Positions 39,586-52,874 of a stretch of DNA of 64,000 nt are shown piece by piece. The notes beneath the pieces are model-generated. The model saw only the letters and a program-made list of their open reading frames with translations, was not told the origin of the DNA and searched no databases. How positions within the stretch are numbered: position 1 is the stretch's first letter; each line of letters begins with the position of its first letter. The stretch comes from Artemisia argyi (taxonomy: Eukaryota; Streptophyta; Magnoliopsida; Asterales; Asteraceae): contig CM060687.1 of assembly GCA_030686995.1 (NCBI GenBank), forward strand, positions 172,031,090-172,095,089. The letters are read 5' to 3'. The position numbers were made by a program, and so were the translations under genes.

Positions 39586-40388
39586 ATTCGGGGTCGAGTC
39601 AAGCTAGCGACTCGGTAAACAAAAACAGTAGCATGCTTATAGGGTTTTCACCCTAAGTGTGGGGGAGTCCCCCATGCTATGGTTACAAGAGTGAAAAACA
39701 AAATGGTGTTTTCCACGCTTAGGTTGCAATGTTTCCCTTTTACGTTCAAAATGTCGGCATAATAGCCGGGATTTTGAATATTGAGGACAATATTCATCCT
39801 AAGTGGGGGGGGGGGGGGGGGTATTCGCTATTCTAGCGAATTTTATCACATTTTACCATATAATACCCCCGTTTTGGCCAAAATTTCAAAAATTTTCAAA
39901 ATTTTTTTCACTGGTGCTTCAAAATTTTTGTGGTAATCAGTCCGCCAGGTCTAACCGACAAAGGGATTGGCTAATCCAGGAGCAAACGGCTCTTGGTAAA
40001 GATATATCAAATCCGTTTATGGCTTGCAATTTGCCCAAAATTGTATGGTTCCTCAACTCCCCATATCCCATAAAGCGAATGAGTTGGCTAGCCCACAAGA
40101 TTATGGCTTGTGGTAAAGGCAGTGGAAAATCCATAATTGGTAATCAGCTCACCAAGATGTTGACTATTCCATCAAGAGTTGGCTAGTCCAGGAGCAAACG
40201 GCTCTTGGTAAAGACAAAACAAATCCGTTGACAGCTGGTGGTTTGCTCAAAATCACACGGTTATCAGGTGTGCCACAGTTCTTACACCTGGCTACTCTAG
40301 AAGTGATGGCTTTGGTAAAGAGTTTAAAATCCATCTAGTTTTCAAAACAGTTATTGCTAGGGACTAGCAATAGTTTAGTGTGGAGGAT
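39586..40388 (+). other. 3' untranslated part of V with poly-G, repeats and polypurine tract
   Basis: Contains a run of about 17 G (39807-39823). It also has repeated modules with CCAGGAGCAAACGGCTCTTG at 39977 and 40181, and GGCTAGCC/GGCTAGTCC variants between. It ends with AGTGTGGAGGAT just before the 3' LTR, the likely polypurine tract. Confidence 0.7.
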
Positions 40389-43300
40389 TGATGAGTGCTC
40401 AAACACTCATCATTTTTGGTCTAATCTGAACTGCAAAACATACAAAAACACTCAGTAATGCATCAAAATACTAAAAATATTTCAAAATTATGTTTTATAT
40501 GTTTTAGATGCAAAATGAGCAAAAACATATGAAAAACGTACAAAGTTTGCACAATTGGCAGTTTTAGTCCCCCAACTTTCATAAAATGACAAAACTAGTC
40601 CCTGGATATTCAAAATATGGAAAATTATCACCAAAGGTCCTTTTACAATCATAAGTTGTCATATTTTGTCCTTTGGTGAAAAATTGGAAAGTTTTGAAAA
40701 TTTACAGTTTGGTCCCTGGAGTTTCAGTAATTGACAGATTTGGTCCCTGGTGGGATATTTTTGAAAGGAAAATCAATTTTTGTCCTTGGAAAATCAAAAT
40801 GTGGCAATTATGGTCCTTGGGTAAAATGTTTGTGGAAATTACATGTTTGGTCCCGGTATTTTGCAAACTTGTCACATTTGGTCCCCGGGAATTTTGAAAA
40901 ATGGTAAAATGTAAATTTGGTCCTTGTGTTATTGGTTCTTGGCAAATTACACCCTTGTGGGTACTTTGGGCAATGTCCATTTTCAGTCCCCAAGTTTTCC
41001 AAAAATACATAATTGGTCCTTGTGTATTACTATTACCAAACGGGCCCTTTTATTTATTTAAAACCAAAACCAAAACAACACCCCCATTTTACCAGCCCCT
41101 TTTTTGGCCTGATCCACAAACAACCCTCAGCCCACCAAGCGCAAACCAACTCCGACCCTTTTAATAATTAGCCCCGGTCAAAACAGTCAAACCCCAAACC
41201 CCCCACGCTACTGTTCACCTCCTCCAACCCCACACCCCTGTTTTTCTGCAACTGGTTCCCCCCCCCCCCTCCTCCAAAGTCTTCACCAACTCCACCAAAC
41301 TCCAATTAATACTCTACACCAACCCAACCAAACCCTCCCCCTCATTAATGTACCCACCAAACACCACATAACCTGCCAAAACACTTTTGCCGCCAAAAAT
41401 GGTTTAAACGGCTTGGATTTAATCAAGCCCATCCAAGGGCTGTGAAGGTGTGGGAAAGTACTTGTGGACCTCCGGGACTTATAAAAGAAAAGAAAAGAGA
41501 GAAGAAAACGGGTAGTTAGATTTTATTTTCTTTTAGTGTAGTTTTTAGGTCGATTTTATGTGATGTAACTTTTTAATTGTTAAAATTAGTTTAAAAGGTG
41601 TGCAATCAGTCTCATGTATGTAATTCCAACTTAGTTTGATATCAATTTCAGTTTACTTTAGCACAATCAGTTTTCTCCTTTTTTATTTAAAATTCCAAAT
41701 TATTGTTAAGTTGTTAAAAACTGTTGTTTGTTGTTTGTTTAAGCATATTTTAGTTCTATCATAAGTTTTTAAAGCTTTCACAGGGTTTGAAACAATTTGA
41801 GTTAAGTAAAAGAAATTACAAAAAAAAAAAAAAAAAATAGTAGAAAATAGAAAATAAATAAAAAATTTGTGAGATTTGCAATTGAAGCAGAGAAAATGAT
41901 AGATGGACTGGTTTTAGAACCCTATGGGGGGTAATAGGTTTGTGCGATAAGTGCTGTTTCAACCTCAGTTCTTAGCTTTGGACCATTTTGTAAGCTCATT
42001 TCCTTATGTCATTGTATTTTACTGTAGGTGTGACAAATTATTGTTCAAATCAGTTAGATTGTGTTTATATTTGATTAATGTAAGCTTGATTGTCAGTTCT
42101 ATAGCTTAGGTTGTCATTTTCCTTTGAAATAACAATTCAGTCACCCTTAAGGGGGTGTTTGGATCTGCCTATCTAGCTATTATTTGGTGGTTATTTTGTT
42201 GTTGTTTTAGTTTAAACAAATTGCAATAGGTATATTTAGGTTTAGTAATGTTTTAAATTCAAGACCTAAACAACCCAAAGTCAAAATCAACTCCCATTAC
42301 CTTGACAGTTAATTGTCAAGGTTTTTGGGTCTCAAAACCCACCCATTTAGTTTAAAAGTCATCATTCTACTCTAGTTTAGTCTTAATACATCCCAAAACA
42401 TCCATTTCAGTAAGATTTGATCATCCAAAATTGGCCAAAGTCAAAATAACAAGTTTTTACAAAAGTTAAATTTGCACCATTTCAGATTTTCACAAAAGTT
42501 CTAGGAATTTTGTTGAATTTTGTGGATGATTTCATGGATTGAAACTTGTTTTATTTTGTTGTCTACCAGCTCTAATTTAAGTTTCCATGCTTCTTTTATT
42601 TTTGCAATTTTTTTTCTAGTCCCTAGCTTGCCCTAAAGTAGCTTGCAGGGCAAGCTGCTCCCCTGCACAGCAGAACCACCACCCACCACCACCACTTGGT
42701 GGTGGTTTTCTGGCCAACCCAGTGGGTCCCATGGTCCCACCTTGGTTCATTTCAACTCCCCCCTACCAGGTTCCTTGAGTTGACCCTTTGTTTGACCTTG
42801 TACCCCCTGGGTCCCACTTAATTTAGCCACTAAAAGCTGTCCCACATTCAGTTGAGTTCCAATAAGCCAAGTGCTTATTTGGTAGTTTATTGCTTATTTT
42901 TTGGGGCTTTTTGGCTTCTTTCTGCTTAAACATGTTCACATAAGTTATTTGAATCAGAATTTACCCATTGTGGGTCCCACTTAAGCCATTCTAGCTTATT
43001 TCCCTTGACAGTTGACCAAATTCAACTGTCTCATTAATAAGCTTGTGTTTTGCTTATTTTTTATTTCCACAAAAACTTGTTTTTACAAAAGTTTGTTGTT
43101 TTTAGGTGTAATTTAGTTTTCAAAAAGAAAAATCCAGAAAAGTCAAAGTAATTTCAAGTGATAGTTTCTATTTAATTTTATTTTAATTTTAATTTTCATT
43201 TTTAAATTTTTATTAAGTAATTAGCTATTTTATATTTTTATTAAATTCCTCTTATATTAAAGTATTTATATTAATTTTCTTAGATTTTTATTTTATCATT

Positions 43301-44351
43301 TAGTATTTATTAGAATTTATCTTAGTTTTATTAATTATTAATTAATAATTAGTTTTAAATAGCATAATTAGTTTTTATTAAGAAAAACCTAGTTTTTATA
43401 TTTTTCCTAGCTTTGATATATTATAATATAATTTTAGAAATTTTCTTATAATTTTTACTGTTCATTTTCTTTTTTTCTTAATTTAAAATAGTTTAATTAG
43501 GTAATTAATAATTAATTAGTAATTAATTAATATAAAAACCACAAAAAGACAAAAATACTTATTTTTAATTTTAAAACTTATTTTTAGTCATTTTATAATT
43601 TTAGAAATTTTATTTTCACCTTTTTAGTATTTAATTAATATTGTATTATATTTAAGTTATTTTAAATATTAATAATTAGTATTAAATAGTATTTAATTAA
43701 TAATAAATAATTAATTAGTGTAAAAAGTAATTTTATTTTTCTAAAAATTTTCTTTTACCTTTAAGTTTGTAAAAAAATTATTTTCACCCCCTGGGTGTTT
43801 TCAGATTTCCGTTTTAACATTTTATTTCGTACGTTTACGTTTTATTTAAACATAACGTACGCGTTTTAAGTTTTAAACGTTTCTGGGTTTTAAAACTTTC
43901 CAGTCTTGTTTATATTGCTTGTTTAAGCTATTTCTTTGTAGATTCCTTAGTTCAATCACTCATAAACCTTTTTTTTAATCCAAATTCACCCGATCACGAA
44001 ATCGTTTTGTAACAATTCACATTTTCAGGTTAATTACTTTTCCCGGAAAATTTCACTATTCATTTTTACTATTCATTTTTCCCGAAAACTTTCCCGAAAG
44101 TTGATTTTTATTTGATATTATCGAGTGATAAATCATTTCCATGACAAATTAAATGTTTGATATTCGTCAGATCGTTTTCTTAAAAGTTATTAAGGAATTA
44201 CACGGAATTACACGTTTTAGGGTAAAACGTCAATCAGAAATTCTACGCACAACGAAATTCAACCCCGTCAGGTGACCCCACATCAGAAAAATGTTTGACA
44301 CACTCATGATTTATTTGAGAATTAATCGTGACTGAGAAAAACATGACCAAA

Positions 44352-44407
44352 GACTTCCCGGCAGGTCACCCAAGCCTGTACTACTCTCGCATGAGCACGC
44401 TTAACCG
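44352..44407 (-). other. 5S rRNA-like segment in the 5' LTR of X
   Basis: Read on the minus strand: GGTTAAGCGTGCT, GCGAGAGTAGTAC, GGGTGACCT, GGGAAGTC in the order and near-exact spacing of the 3' half of plant 5S rRNA (usual GTTAAGCGTGCTTGGGCGAG, then AGTAGTACTAGGATGGGTGA, then CCTCCTGGGAAGTC). By memory about 48 of 56 positions agree. These are the A box, intermediate element and C box of the internal polymerase III promoter. The 5' half of 5S is not recognisable. Confidence 0.8.
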
Positions 44408-46467
44408 TATGGGCGATTAACCGTTAGACCACAAAACGTTTTTCTAAGACTATTTGAGTTTTCAACTTATTAGAAAAAGTCAACATATTTTTCCCTCCTC
44501 CATTGACCAAAAATCATCCCTTGATGTTATAAGTCATTCCTTGATTTTTAGGCTTACGGTTTGATGTCTAAAAGACATTTAATACCAACCGACACTAGAC
44601 TGAGCCCAGTCTAGACATTATAAGTCATTTTAAATCATTATTATCACATTAGAAAAGTAACATTTTACTTTTCTCAATTTTACGCAATATTCGTACGTTT
44701 TACGTATTACGCGTTTTAGACCCGTGTTTCCAGTTTTTAGCAGGGTTTACCACCCAAATGGAACCTACCACTCATTTTATATTTTATTATGGGACATATG
44801 GACATGTCTAACAATACTTTAAAGTTCCATAATTTTACGACACCCGGTTTTACGTTTTGAGGCCTAATCATTTACGGTTGTCATTTCCCGGAGTCAAAAC
44901 TCTTCCTAATACTTAGGATAATACCAAGCAAAGTCCACACCTTGTCCCCCAAGCTTGTGAACCGCCTAGGAGGGGGGATTCACCACCCATGTTGCTTGAT
45001 CTTATGCCTTGTGTCATGAGATGTGAACATGTGTTCAACTTGGCCTCCAAGTGTTGACTAGTCAACAATGTAACCTCCTCATTTGCATATAAATGCTTCT
45101 CCTCCCACTCCTTGACCATATGAACGACCCACACACACAACACACTTCATTTTACTAGTTTACTTCAAGTTCCATCCAAGAAATCAAGTGCAATATCCAT
45201 ACATAAACCCTAGTTTAGTTTTGATTCATCAAAACTACTTCAAATCTTTAGAACTTTGGTGATTTCTCTTGAGTTTGAATCCACTCAAGTCACCTCAATT
45301 TTCATCATCTCTCTTTCAAGATTACAAGAGTAGAAAGATTGCATGAAGTGAAATGGGTTGAAGCAAGTCTATCAATGTCCTATCCTTACATGTTAACTTC
45401 CTTTCATCTTTGAAAGCCAAAAGTTGTGAGCCAAACCCTAACTTGATTCTTGTTAAATAATCATGTTCATGTTATTTACATGTTATTCTTGCTATATTAT
45501 GTCTTGTAGTTATGTCCATGATGTATAAAAATGATTAAAACAAGTTATTGTACATGATTGATAAAGACAAGTTCATAAAACAAGTAAACTAGTGACTTTC
45601 TTGGTAAGACCTGATCAAAATGGTAAAAATATGATATTGGATCATTACATATTGTAGTAGAGGACTTAACAAGGAAACCATAGCAATTTGAACCACCCAA
45701 AACGAGTATACGAGTCAAAAGTTACGCCCATTTGAAGTTACCAAAGATTTCCGGCAAAACTGCCAAATACCATTCTGATCAAATTTGGGTTTTGAAAGTC
45801 CCACTTCTGGTCCGATTCATCAAAAAGTTAAAACACGAAAGTTGTCCGGAACGACGTTTTCGTTCAAGACAAAGAAGCTCGAGCCCTAAAAACGCTTTCC
45901 GAGTGATAAAATTCTTCAAATTCTAAACAGCCCATTTTTAGGCGAAAGTCACAAGATTATGGTTATACTTTGAAAGGAACAAGAGGTCTTATGACCTATA
46001 ATCAAGACCACAACCATGGCTAGAGCCAAGGTTGTGTCTCATGACCTTGAAACAAGGACCAAAGGTCATGGCTAGGCCATGACGAAATGACCATACCAAC
46101 TTTCATAGGCGTAAACATGAAACAAAGAGTTGACGAGAACTTGAACAAGCAATTTGGATCTACTTCACTTAAAAGGGAACCATGAGATATTACCAAGAGA
46201 AAATGGTCATACAAAACTTATGAAACATACCCTAATAACAATCTTCATGTACTAATAAACTTTCCTAAGTTTATTCAAATATCGGACATGTAACCTTTCG
46301 GATCAAAACTTATATCTATATATTTCATCAACTACTACAATAGTAGGGAGCCTCATGTGAGGAGTTCATTATGTAAGCCGTCGAGATGAGTTTTGGATTT
46401 ACGAGTTAAAGTGTCCTGGCTCCTCGAACGCTTACTAACATGACTTCTGAATTATGTCGGCCCGAAC

Positions 46468-47501
46468 TGTAACACCCCCAATTCATGGATGCAATCTAAG
46501 AGTACTTAGCATGAGATCATGCCACATAGTGTGAATGCCCCCCCCCTAGTGGCGGTTTCAAGGCCTTGGAGGACAAGGGTTGGACTTTGGATGATATTAT
46601 CCAAGATATCTAGTGTGTTTTGACTCCGAAAACTGCAAACCGTAAGTTGTTACGCCTCAAAACGTAAAACCGGGTGTCGTAAAATTATGGAATTTGAAAG
46701 TATTGATAAACATGTCAATAAGTTCCATAATAAAATATAAAATGAGTGGTAGGTTCCATTTGGGTGTAAAACCCTGCTAAAAACTGGAAACACGGGTCTA
46801 AAACGCGTAATTCGCGTAAAACGCTGAATATTGCGTAAAATTGAGAAAAGTAAAATGTTACTTTTCTAATGTTATAAAAATGATTTAAAATGACTTATAA
46901 TGTCTAGACTGGGCTCAGTCTAGTGTCGGTTGGTATTAAATGTCTTTTAGACATCAAACCGTAAGCCTAAAAATCACGAAATGACTTATAACATCAAGGG
47001 ATCATTTTTGGTCAATGGAGGAGGGAAAGAATATGTTGACTTTTTCTAATAAGTTGAAAACTCAAATCTTCTTAGAAACGCGTTTTGTGGTCTAACGGTT
47101 AATCGCCCAAACGGTTAAGCGTGCTCGTGCGGGATTAGTACAGGTTTGGGTGACCTGCTGGGAAGTTTTTGGTCATGTTTTTCTCAGTCACGATTAATTC
47201 TCAAATAAATCATGAGTGTGTCAAACATTTTTCTGATGTGGGGTCACCTGACGGGGTGGAATTTCGTTGTGCATAGAATTTCTGATTGACGTTTTACCCT
47301 AAAACGTGTAATTCCTTAATAACTTTCACGAAAATGAGCTTATGAATGTCAAACTTTTAATTTGTCATGGAAATGATTTATCACTCGAGAATATCAAATA
47401 AAAATCAACTTTCGGGAAAGTTTCGGGAAAAATGAATAGTAAAAGTGAATAGTGAAATTTTCCGGGAATGGTAATTATCCTGAAAAATGTGAATTGTTAC
47501 A
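46468..47501 (-). repeat. 3' LTR of Z
   Basis: 1034 bp. It shares its ends and its first ~700 bp (element sense) with the LTR of X, but lacks about 2.4 kb of X's LTR. The 5S-like segment is 47112-47167 on the plus strand. Confidence 0.93.
47112..47167 (+). other. 5S rRNA-like segment in the 3' LTR of Z
   Basis: GGTTAAGCGTGCT, TAGTACAGG, GGGTGACCTGCTGGGAAGT in 5S order. The intermediate element is altered (GCGGGATTAGTAC), so it is more diverged from 5S than the X copy in the middle, but closer in the C box. Confidence 0.75.
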
Positions 47502-49007
47502 GTCTCTACCCCTTACGGGGAACTTCGTCCCGAAGTTCTATGTGTGTCATATGTTGGAGTGGTGTCGATAAAGATGTGTGGTTACTTATGAGGACCAAAG
47601 TCTGGGATTTCCGGTAATGTAATTTGATTTGTCATTTCAGTGTATGGTGTAGGATGAGGCTTCCTTTTATGTAGGAAAGGTATGGTAATAGTCGAATATC
47701 AAAGGAAATTGATATAGCAGTCGGATATTAATAGGAATTAATATAGTAGTTGAATATCAAATAGAACTTGATATAGTTGTCAAGTATCAATAACAATTGA
47801 TATAAGAATCGAATCATGGAATAAGCGTTGAACATGTGGTTGGACCAAGTCCTGTTTGAATTGTACGGCTGCCCATGCATATGGCTACATGGCTTCGCAA
47901 TGAGTTTGGTACGACTGCGCATGCGTATGGTTACATGGCCCCGTAATGAGTTTGTTTGTTATTGCACTATCATTATGAAAACCAAAATGTAAATCTCGTA
48001 CTTATGGAAATTGGGATAGTTGTTGCAATCATAGCCTAGTAGGTAATCTGTTGTTGTACCTAGTGTTTATTGACGTCATACTTATGTTATTTCGGATACA
48101 AATAAGCCCACTTGTTTATAATTCTTTATTTACATAGAGAGGCATCCCAAACAATGTAGATAAGGAAATATAAACTTATGGTTTAGTGATTTACAATGTC
48201 TTTATTTAAATGAAAAGGCATCCCAATCCATTCAAATAATTACAAATCACCCTACACAACATTCATACTTAGTCGGTGAGTTACAAGGTAGTGTATTACG
48301 AGATGATACTGGTGTTCCAAAGGTACAAGATGAATATTCAAACTTCTAAAGCTGATGAGGGTACTTGTGGTGTAACTAAGGATGATTTGAGCTTTACAAG
48401 TGCATCAAGATCTGTTAATGAGCTTGTGTTTGTAACGGTTGTGAAGATAATGATGTGATATGTTAATGAACAAAAGTGTGTAGTGTATGCTTAACATTAA
48501 TACTCTTAGGTATCGATGTTGAGTTTGCTTTAAAAATCTTAAGAGATTTTTAAAAGTTTATGATGGAATGGTATCCTTAGGACCTAAACAGGATAGTACT
48601 TCTACAGGATGAAGAGAATAATTGATAACTATCCCAAGATAGTAGTTCGGATTATCTCATAAATGAAAACTTTCAAGAATGAAGTTAGGTAGTACAAATA
48701 AAGTGTTAAGATTTCGCTGAGTGGTAAGGCACTATCGTGTCTCTAGATCGTTTTAATGTATTCTGGTGGTTTATCGTGTTTCATGTAGAAAATCAACCTA
48801 AACATAACCCTAGTACAACTACTCTCAGCATTTGAAAATTCTAAGTCGAATATAGTTAGTCAGACTATATTCCACTGTCCCTAGGTTAAATATAGGTGAC
48901 TAGTCCATATTTAGCCAAGGTTCGATAAAATTTTCAAATACCTAAACTAGGTATACTTTTGATATGTCCGTTGCTTTCGGGAAACTGTCCACTAAACAAA
49001 GGCGATG

Positions 49008-49352
49008 TCAAACCCTTAAGTTGCAAGTCCCGTCCATACAAGACTTGTAACGTATGTTTTCATATTCCATTGCATAGAAGGTAGTAAGGGTAGATACGTA
49101 TGGAAAGGAAGTTTTAAGTATTTCTAAAATAGAACATACTTGGCCAGGATCACGAACTTTTAATAATGAAGGTTTCATAAGAAAACTTTGATGAATGTAG
49201 AGAAAGTTCAGCTTTTGTCGATGATGGATTAGTTTGTCCTTTAGAAATCTCATATTTCTTGTTTTGAAATCGATAGATTGTGACCGGTTTTTGATATCAT
49301 AAGAAATGATATTGATGATGTGATGGACTAATTCTAGAGACCATTTGCACAA
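49008..49352 (-). CDS. 114-codon ORF conserved between Z and X, function unknown
   Basis: Sense to the element. It is alignable without gaps to 53315-53659 of X, with seven amino-acid differences and both copies open. It contains KDKLIHHRQKLNFLYIHQSF and VRDPGQVCSILEILKTSF. The changes are mostly replacements with only two or three silent ones, so there is little sign of purifying selection, and it may be a chance ORF in a young family. Confidence 0.3.
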   Translation of the reverse strand: MCKWSLELVHHIINIISYDIKNRSQSIDFKTRNMRFLKDKLIHHRQKLNFLYIHQSFLMKPSLLKVRDPGQVCSILEILKTSFPYVSTLTTFYAMEYENIRYKSCMDGTCNLRV

Positions 49353-49849
49353 AACACAATGTCTCGGAAGTAGGTTAGACCATTGTGCAATTCACAATGT
49401 CTGGGAAGTAGGTTAGGTCATTGTGTGACTCAAAACATTTGAGAAATGATTAAGACCATTGTATCATACAATGTCTTGGAAAATGAATGAGACCATTGTA
49501 TCTCACAATGTCTTGAAAAATGAATGAGACCATTGTATCTCACAATGTCTTGGAAAATGAATGAGACCATTGTATCTCACAATGTCTTGAAAAGTGAATG
49601 AGACCATTGTATCTCACAATGTCTTGGAAAATGAATGAGACCATTGTATCTCACAATGTCTTGGAAAATGAATGAGACCATTGTAATCAGTTACAATGTC
49701 TTGGACATATAATGTTGGAGTAGGAACATGATTGAGAGAGTGTGGCTGTGCCGAAATGCCTTAGAATAGGCATACACAGATATGTTTAGTCCATTGTTTA
49801 GATAAATGATTGAAAATAAACCGAGTTTATATATCAATATACTAATATG

Positions 49850-50065
49850 TTCATGTAGCATAAAATGCCTAGTGTGTATATATCAATATACTTATATGTG
49901 TTCATGTAGCATAAAATGCTTAGTGTGTATATATCAATATACTTATATGTGTTCATGTAGCATAAAATGCTTAGTGTGTATATATCAATATACTTATATG
50001 TGTTCATGTAACATAAAATGCTTAGTGTGTATATATCAATATACTTATATGTGTTCATGTAGCAT
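49850..50065. repeat. ~51-bp tandem repeats in Z
   Basis: Four to five units built on AGCATAAAATGC...TATCAATATACTTATATG. The unit length is a multiple of three, so all units stay open on both strands, explaining the repetitive ORFs here. Confidence 0.9.
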
Positions 50066-50277
50066 AAAATGCTTACGGGGAAATGCTCAAAAGAGGTATA
50101 TATATGAATATACTAATATGTTTGTGTAGCATAACATGCTTACTAAGTCCATAATCGTCTGGAGGATGGAAGACACGGAGAGCGGAAGGCTATAAAAATG
50201 GTTTTGCTTGTAGTTGTAGTTATAGTTTAGGTCTCAATTAGACCCGTTTCTCTATAACCATGGCTCTGGTACCAATC

Positions 50278-51311
50278 TGTAACACCCCCAATTCATGGAT
50301 GCAATCTAAGAGTACTTAGCATGAGATCATGCCACATAGTGTGAATGCCCCCCCCCTAGTGGCGGTTTCAAGGCCTTGGAGGACAAGGGTTGGACTTTGG
50401 ATGATATTATCCAAGATATCTAGTGTGTTTTGACTCCGAAAACTGCAAACCGTAAGTTGTTACGCCTCAAAACGTAAAACCGGGTGTCGTAAAATTATGG
50501 AATTTGAAAGTATTGATAAACATGTCAATAAGTTCCATAATAAAATATAAAATGAGTGGTAGGTTCCATTTGGGTGTAAAACCCTGCTAAAAACTGGAAA
50601 CACGGGTCTAAAACGCGTAATTCGCGTAAAACGCTGAATATTGCGTAAAATTGAGAAAAGTAAAATGTTACTTTTCTAATGTTATAAAAATGATTTAAAA
50701 TGACTTATAATGTCTAGACTGGGCTCAGTCTAGTGTCGGTTGGTATTAAATGTCTTTTAGACATCAAACCGTAAGCCTAAAAATCACGAAATGACTTATA
50801 ACATCAAGGGATCATTTTTGGTCAATGGAGGAGGGAAAGAATATGTTGACTTTTTCTAATAAGTTGAAAACTCAAATCTTCTTAGAAACGCGTTTTGTGG
50901 TCTAACGGTTAATCGCCCAAACGGTTAAGCGTGCTCGTGCGGGATTAGTACAGGTTTGGGTGACCTGCTGGGAAGTTTTTGGTCATGTTTTTCTCAGTCA
51001 TGATTAATTCTCAAATAAATCATGAGTGTGTCAAACATTTTTCTGATGTGGGGTCACCTGACGGGGTGGAATTTCGTTGTGCATAGAATTTCTGATTGAC
51101 GTTTTACCCTAAAACGTGTAATTCCTTAATAACTTTCACGAAAATGAGCTTATGAATGTCAAACTTTTAATTTGTCATGGAAATGATTTATCACTCGAGA
51201 ATATCAAATAAAAATCAACTTTCGGGAAAGTTTCGGGAAAAATGAATAGTAAAAGTGAATAGTGAAATTTTCCGGGAATGGTAATTATCCTGAAAAATGT
51301 GAATTGTTACA
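50278..51311 (-). repeat. 5' LTR of Z
   Basis: 1034 bp, same length as the 3' LTR and differing at one position by eye. 5S-like segment at 50922-50977 (plus strand). Confidence 0.93.
50922..50977 (+). other. 5S rRNA-like segment in the 5' LTR of Z
   Basis: Identical to 47112-47167. In both Z and X the 5S-like strand is antisense to the element. Confidence 0.75.
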
Positions 51312-52329
51312 CGAACAGTAGTAAACGATATACAAAACATACATGTTTCATGAATCTTTTCTTTCTAAGACTTACATTATACATCATACCACATCATGGA
51401 CTAAATGCAAGATATATATATAGGCACTACTTCATATTCTTTACTCCAATCCTAAGTCGCGACATTCTATTATAGGTTGCTCATAGAACCTTCACGATTC
51501 AACCGTTACATTCATTACTTGCTATCTTACTTAAGGTGAGTTCATAGCCCCACTTTCGATTACTTAATTGTTTTACAAACCCTTGGGGGGAATACATGCT
51601 ATTTATAACCGAGCACAATGTTTTTAAATTGTATGCTTACCTGATTGTTTTATTATCACTAAGTACCAACCTTGCTAAACCGAGATCCTTTATTATGAAC
51701 CATTTAGTCACTAGCAATAGCGAGCGCGAATATTATTAATAGGCCTATTCGGATTGACGAATCCCATTTGTATTGACTAAGTTCAAACAAATGCAATAAT
51801 ATTTGAGATTTAGGTATGTTAGCAAAGTACCTACCGGGATAAATCTGCCGATCGATATTGGTACACGTTAACGTTATGGTGTCATAAGCTTAGTGTATAA
51901 TACATGTTCCGGGCGTATAATAACGTAGCCTACCTGTTTTGTTTTCCAAACATTGGTGTGAGCCTATAACTCACACTACCAACATATTGTGTTCAATCGA
52001 TTTAACAAACTCTATGAATATCACTCAACCTTTGTGTTGACCTCTCAAGCATGTATTTCAGGTTCATGACGATCAAGGATGGCACGGAAGGACACGGATA
52101 CTCAAGAGGGCTATAAATTTTATTATCATTCAAAACTCATTTCATGTAAATTGTAAACATGGAACCATTTGGGACCTCATTTTGTAATCTCTGATATTTA
52201 TATAATTTGAATGATAAATCTTTTAAAACGACTCAATTGGAGTTCGTTTTCTATTATTGTGACTATTGTGCCGTTGAGTAACACCCAGTTCGAATTCCGC
52301 TGCAACCATGAATTGGGGGTGTTACAGAT

Positions 52330-52342
52330 TGGTATCAGAGCC
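52330..52342 (+). promoter_or_regulatory. Primer binding site of X (initiator tRNA-Met)
   Basis: TGGTATCAGAGCC, three bases after the 5' LTR end, complementary to the 3' end of plant initiator tRNA-Met. Confidence 0.9.
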
Positions 52343-52534
52343 ATGGTTATAGAGAAACGGGTCTAATTGAGACCTAAACTATAACTACAACTACAAGCAA
52401 AACCATTTTTATAGCCTTCCGCTCTCCGTGTCTTCTATCCTCCAGACGATTATGGACTTAGTAAGCATGTTATGCTACACAAACATATTAGTATATTCAT
52501 ATATATACACCCCTTTTGAGCATTTCCCCGTAAG

Positions 52535-52700
52535 CATTTTATGCTACATGAACACATATAAGTATATTGATATATACACACTAAGCATTTTATGCTACAT
52601 GAACACATATAAGTATATTGATATATACACACTAAGCATTTTATGCTACATGAACACATATAAGTATATTGATATATACACACTAGGCATTTTATGCTAC
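52535..52700. repeat. 51-bp tandem repeats in X
   Basis: Three to four units starting TAAGCATTTTATGCTACATG. Each encodes the same 17 residues on the plus strand (CYMNTYKYIDIYTLSIL), an artefact of unit length. Confidence 0.9.
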
Positions 52701-52874
52701 ATGAACATATTAGTATATTGATATATAAACTCGGTTTACTTTCAATCATTTATCTAAACAATGGACTAAACATATCTGTGTATGCCTATTCTAAGGCATT
52801 TCGGCACAGCCACACTCTCCCAAACATGTTCCTACTCCAACATTATATGTCCAAGACATTGTAACTGATTGCAA

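Larger units (their letters stand above)
47502..50277 (-). other. Internal region of Z
   Basis: Primer site TGGTACCAGAGCC (minus strand of 50262-50274, initiator tRNA-Met type with one change). A purine tract with GTAAGGGGTAGAGAC lies just before the 3' LTR (47516-47502). Tandem repeats: ~37-bp units at about 49440-49690 and ~51-bp units at about 49850-50065. An open 114-codon frame lies at 49352-49008. No retroviral enzyme is encoded. Confidence 0.85.
46468..51311 (-). mobile_element. Non-autonomous LTR element 'Z', a relative of X in reverse orientation
   Basis: 4844 bp, target duplication CGAAC at 46463-46467 and 51312-51316. Two LTRs of 1034 bp each (50278-51311 is 5', 46468-47501 is 3'). 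The primer site next to the right LTR and the purine tract next to the left LTR show minus orientation. The internal region 47502-50277 is homologous to that of X throughout. Only one LTR-LTR difference was seen (C at ~47190, T at ~51000). Confidence 0.94.
44008..52326 (+). repeat. 5' LTR of X, interrupted by Z
   Basis: Own sequence 44008-46467 and 51317-52326. It carries the 5S-like segment at 44352-44407 and a CATATAAATGCTTCTCC TATA-like region at ~45085. ORFs here (44913-45143 minus, 45732-45926 plus) recur unchanged in the other LTR and are not genes. Confidence 0.9.

Noticed and set aside
44352..44407. A functional 5S rRNA gene
   Set aside because: Only the 3' half is recognisable, with about eight differences, and it repeats in all four LTRs; it is a derived segment of the element.
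44913..45143. ORFs repeated at 44913-45143/56082-56312 and 45732-45926/56901-57095 as conserved genes
   Set aside because: They are the same position in the two LTRs of X, so their identity comes from LTR copying and not from selection.
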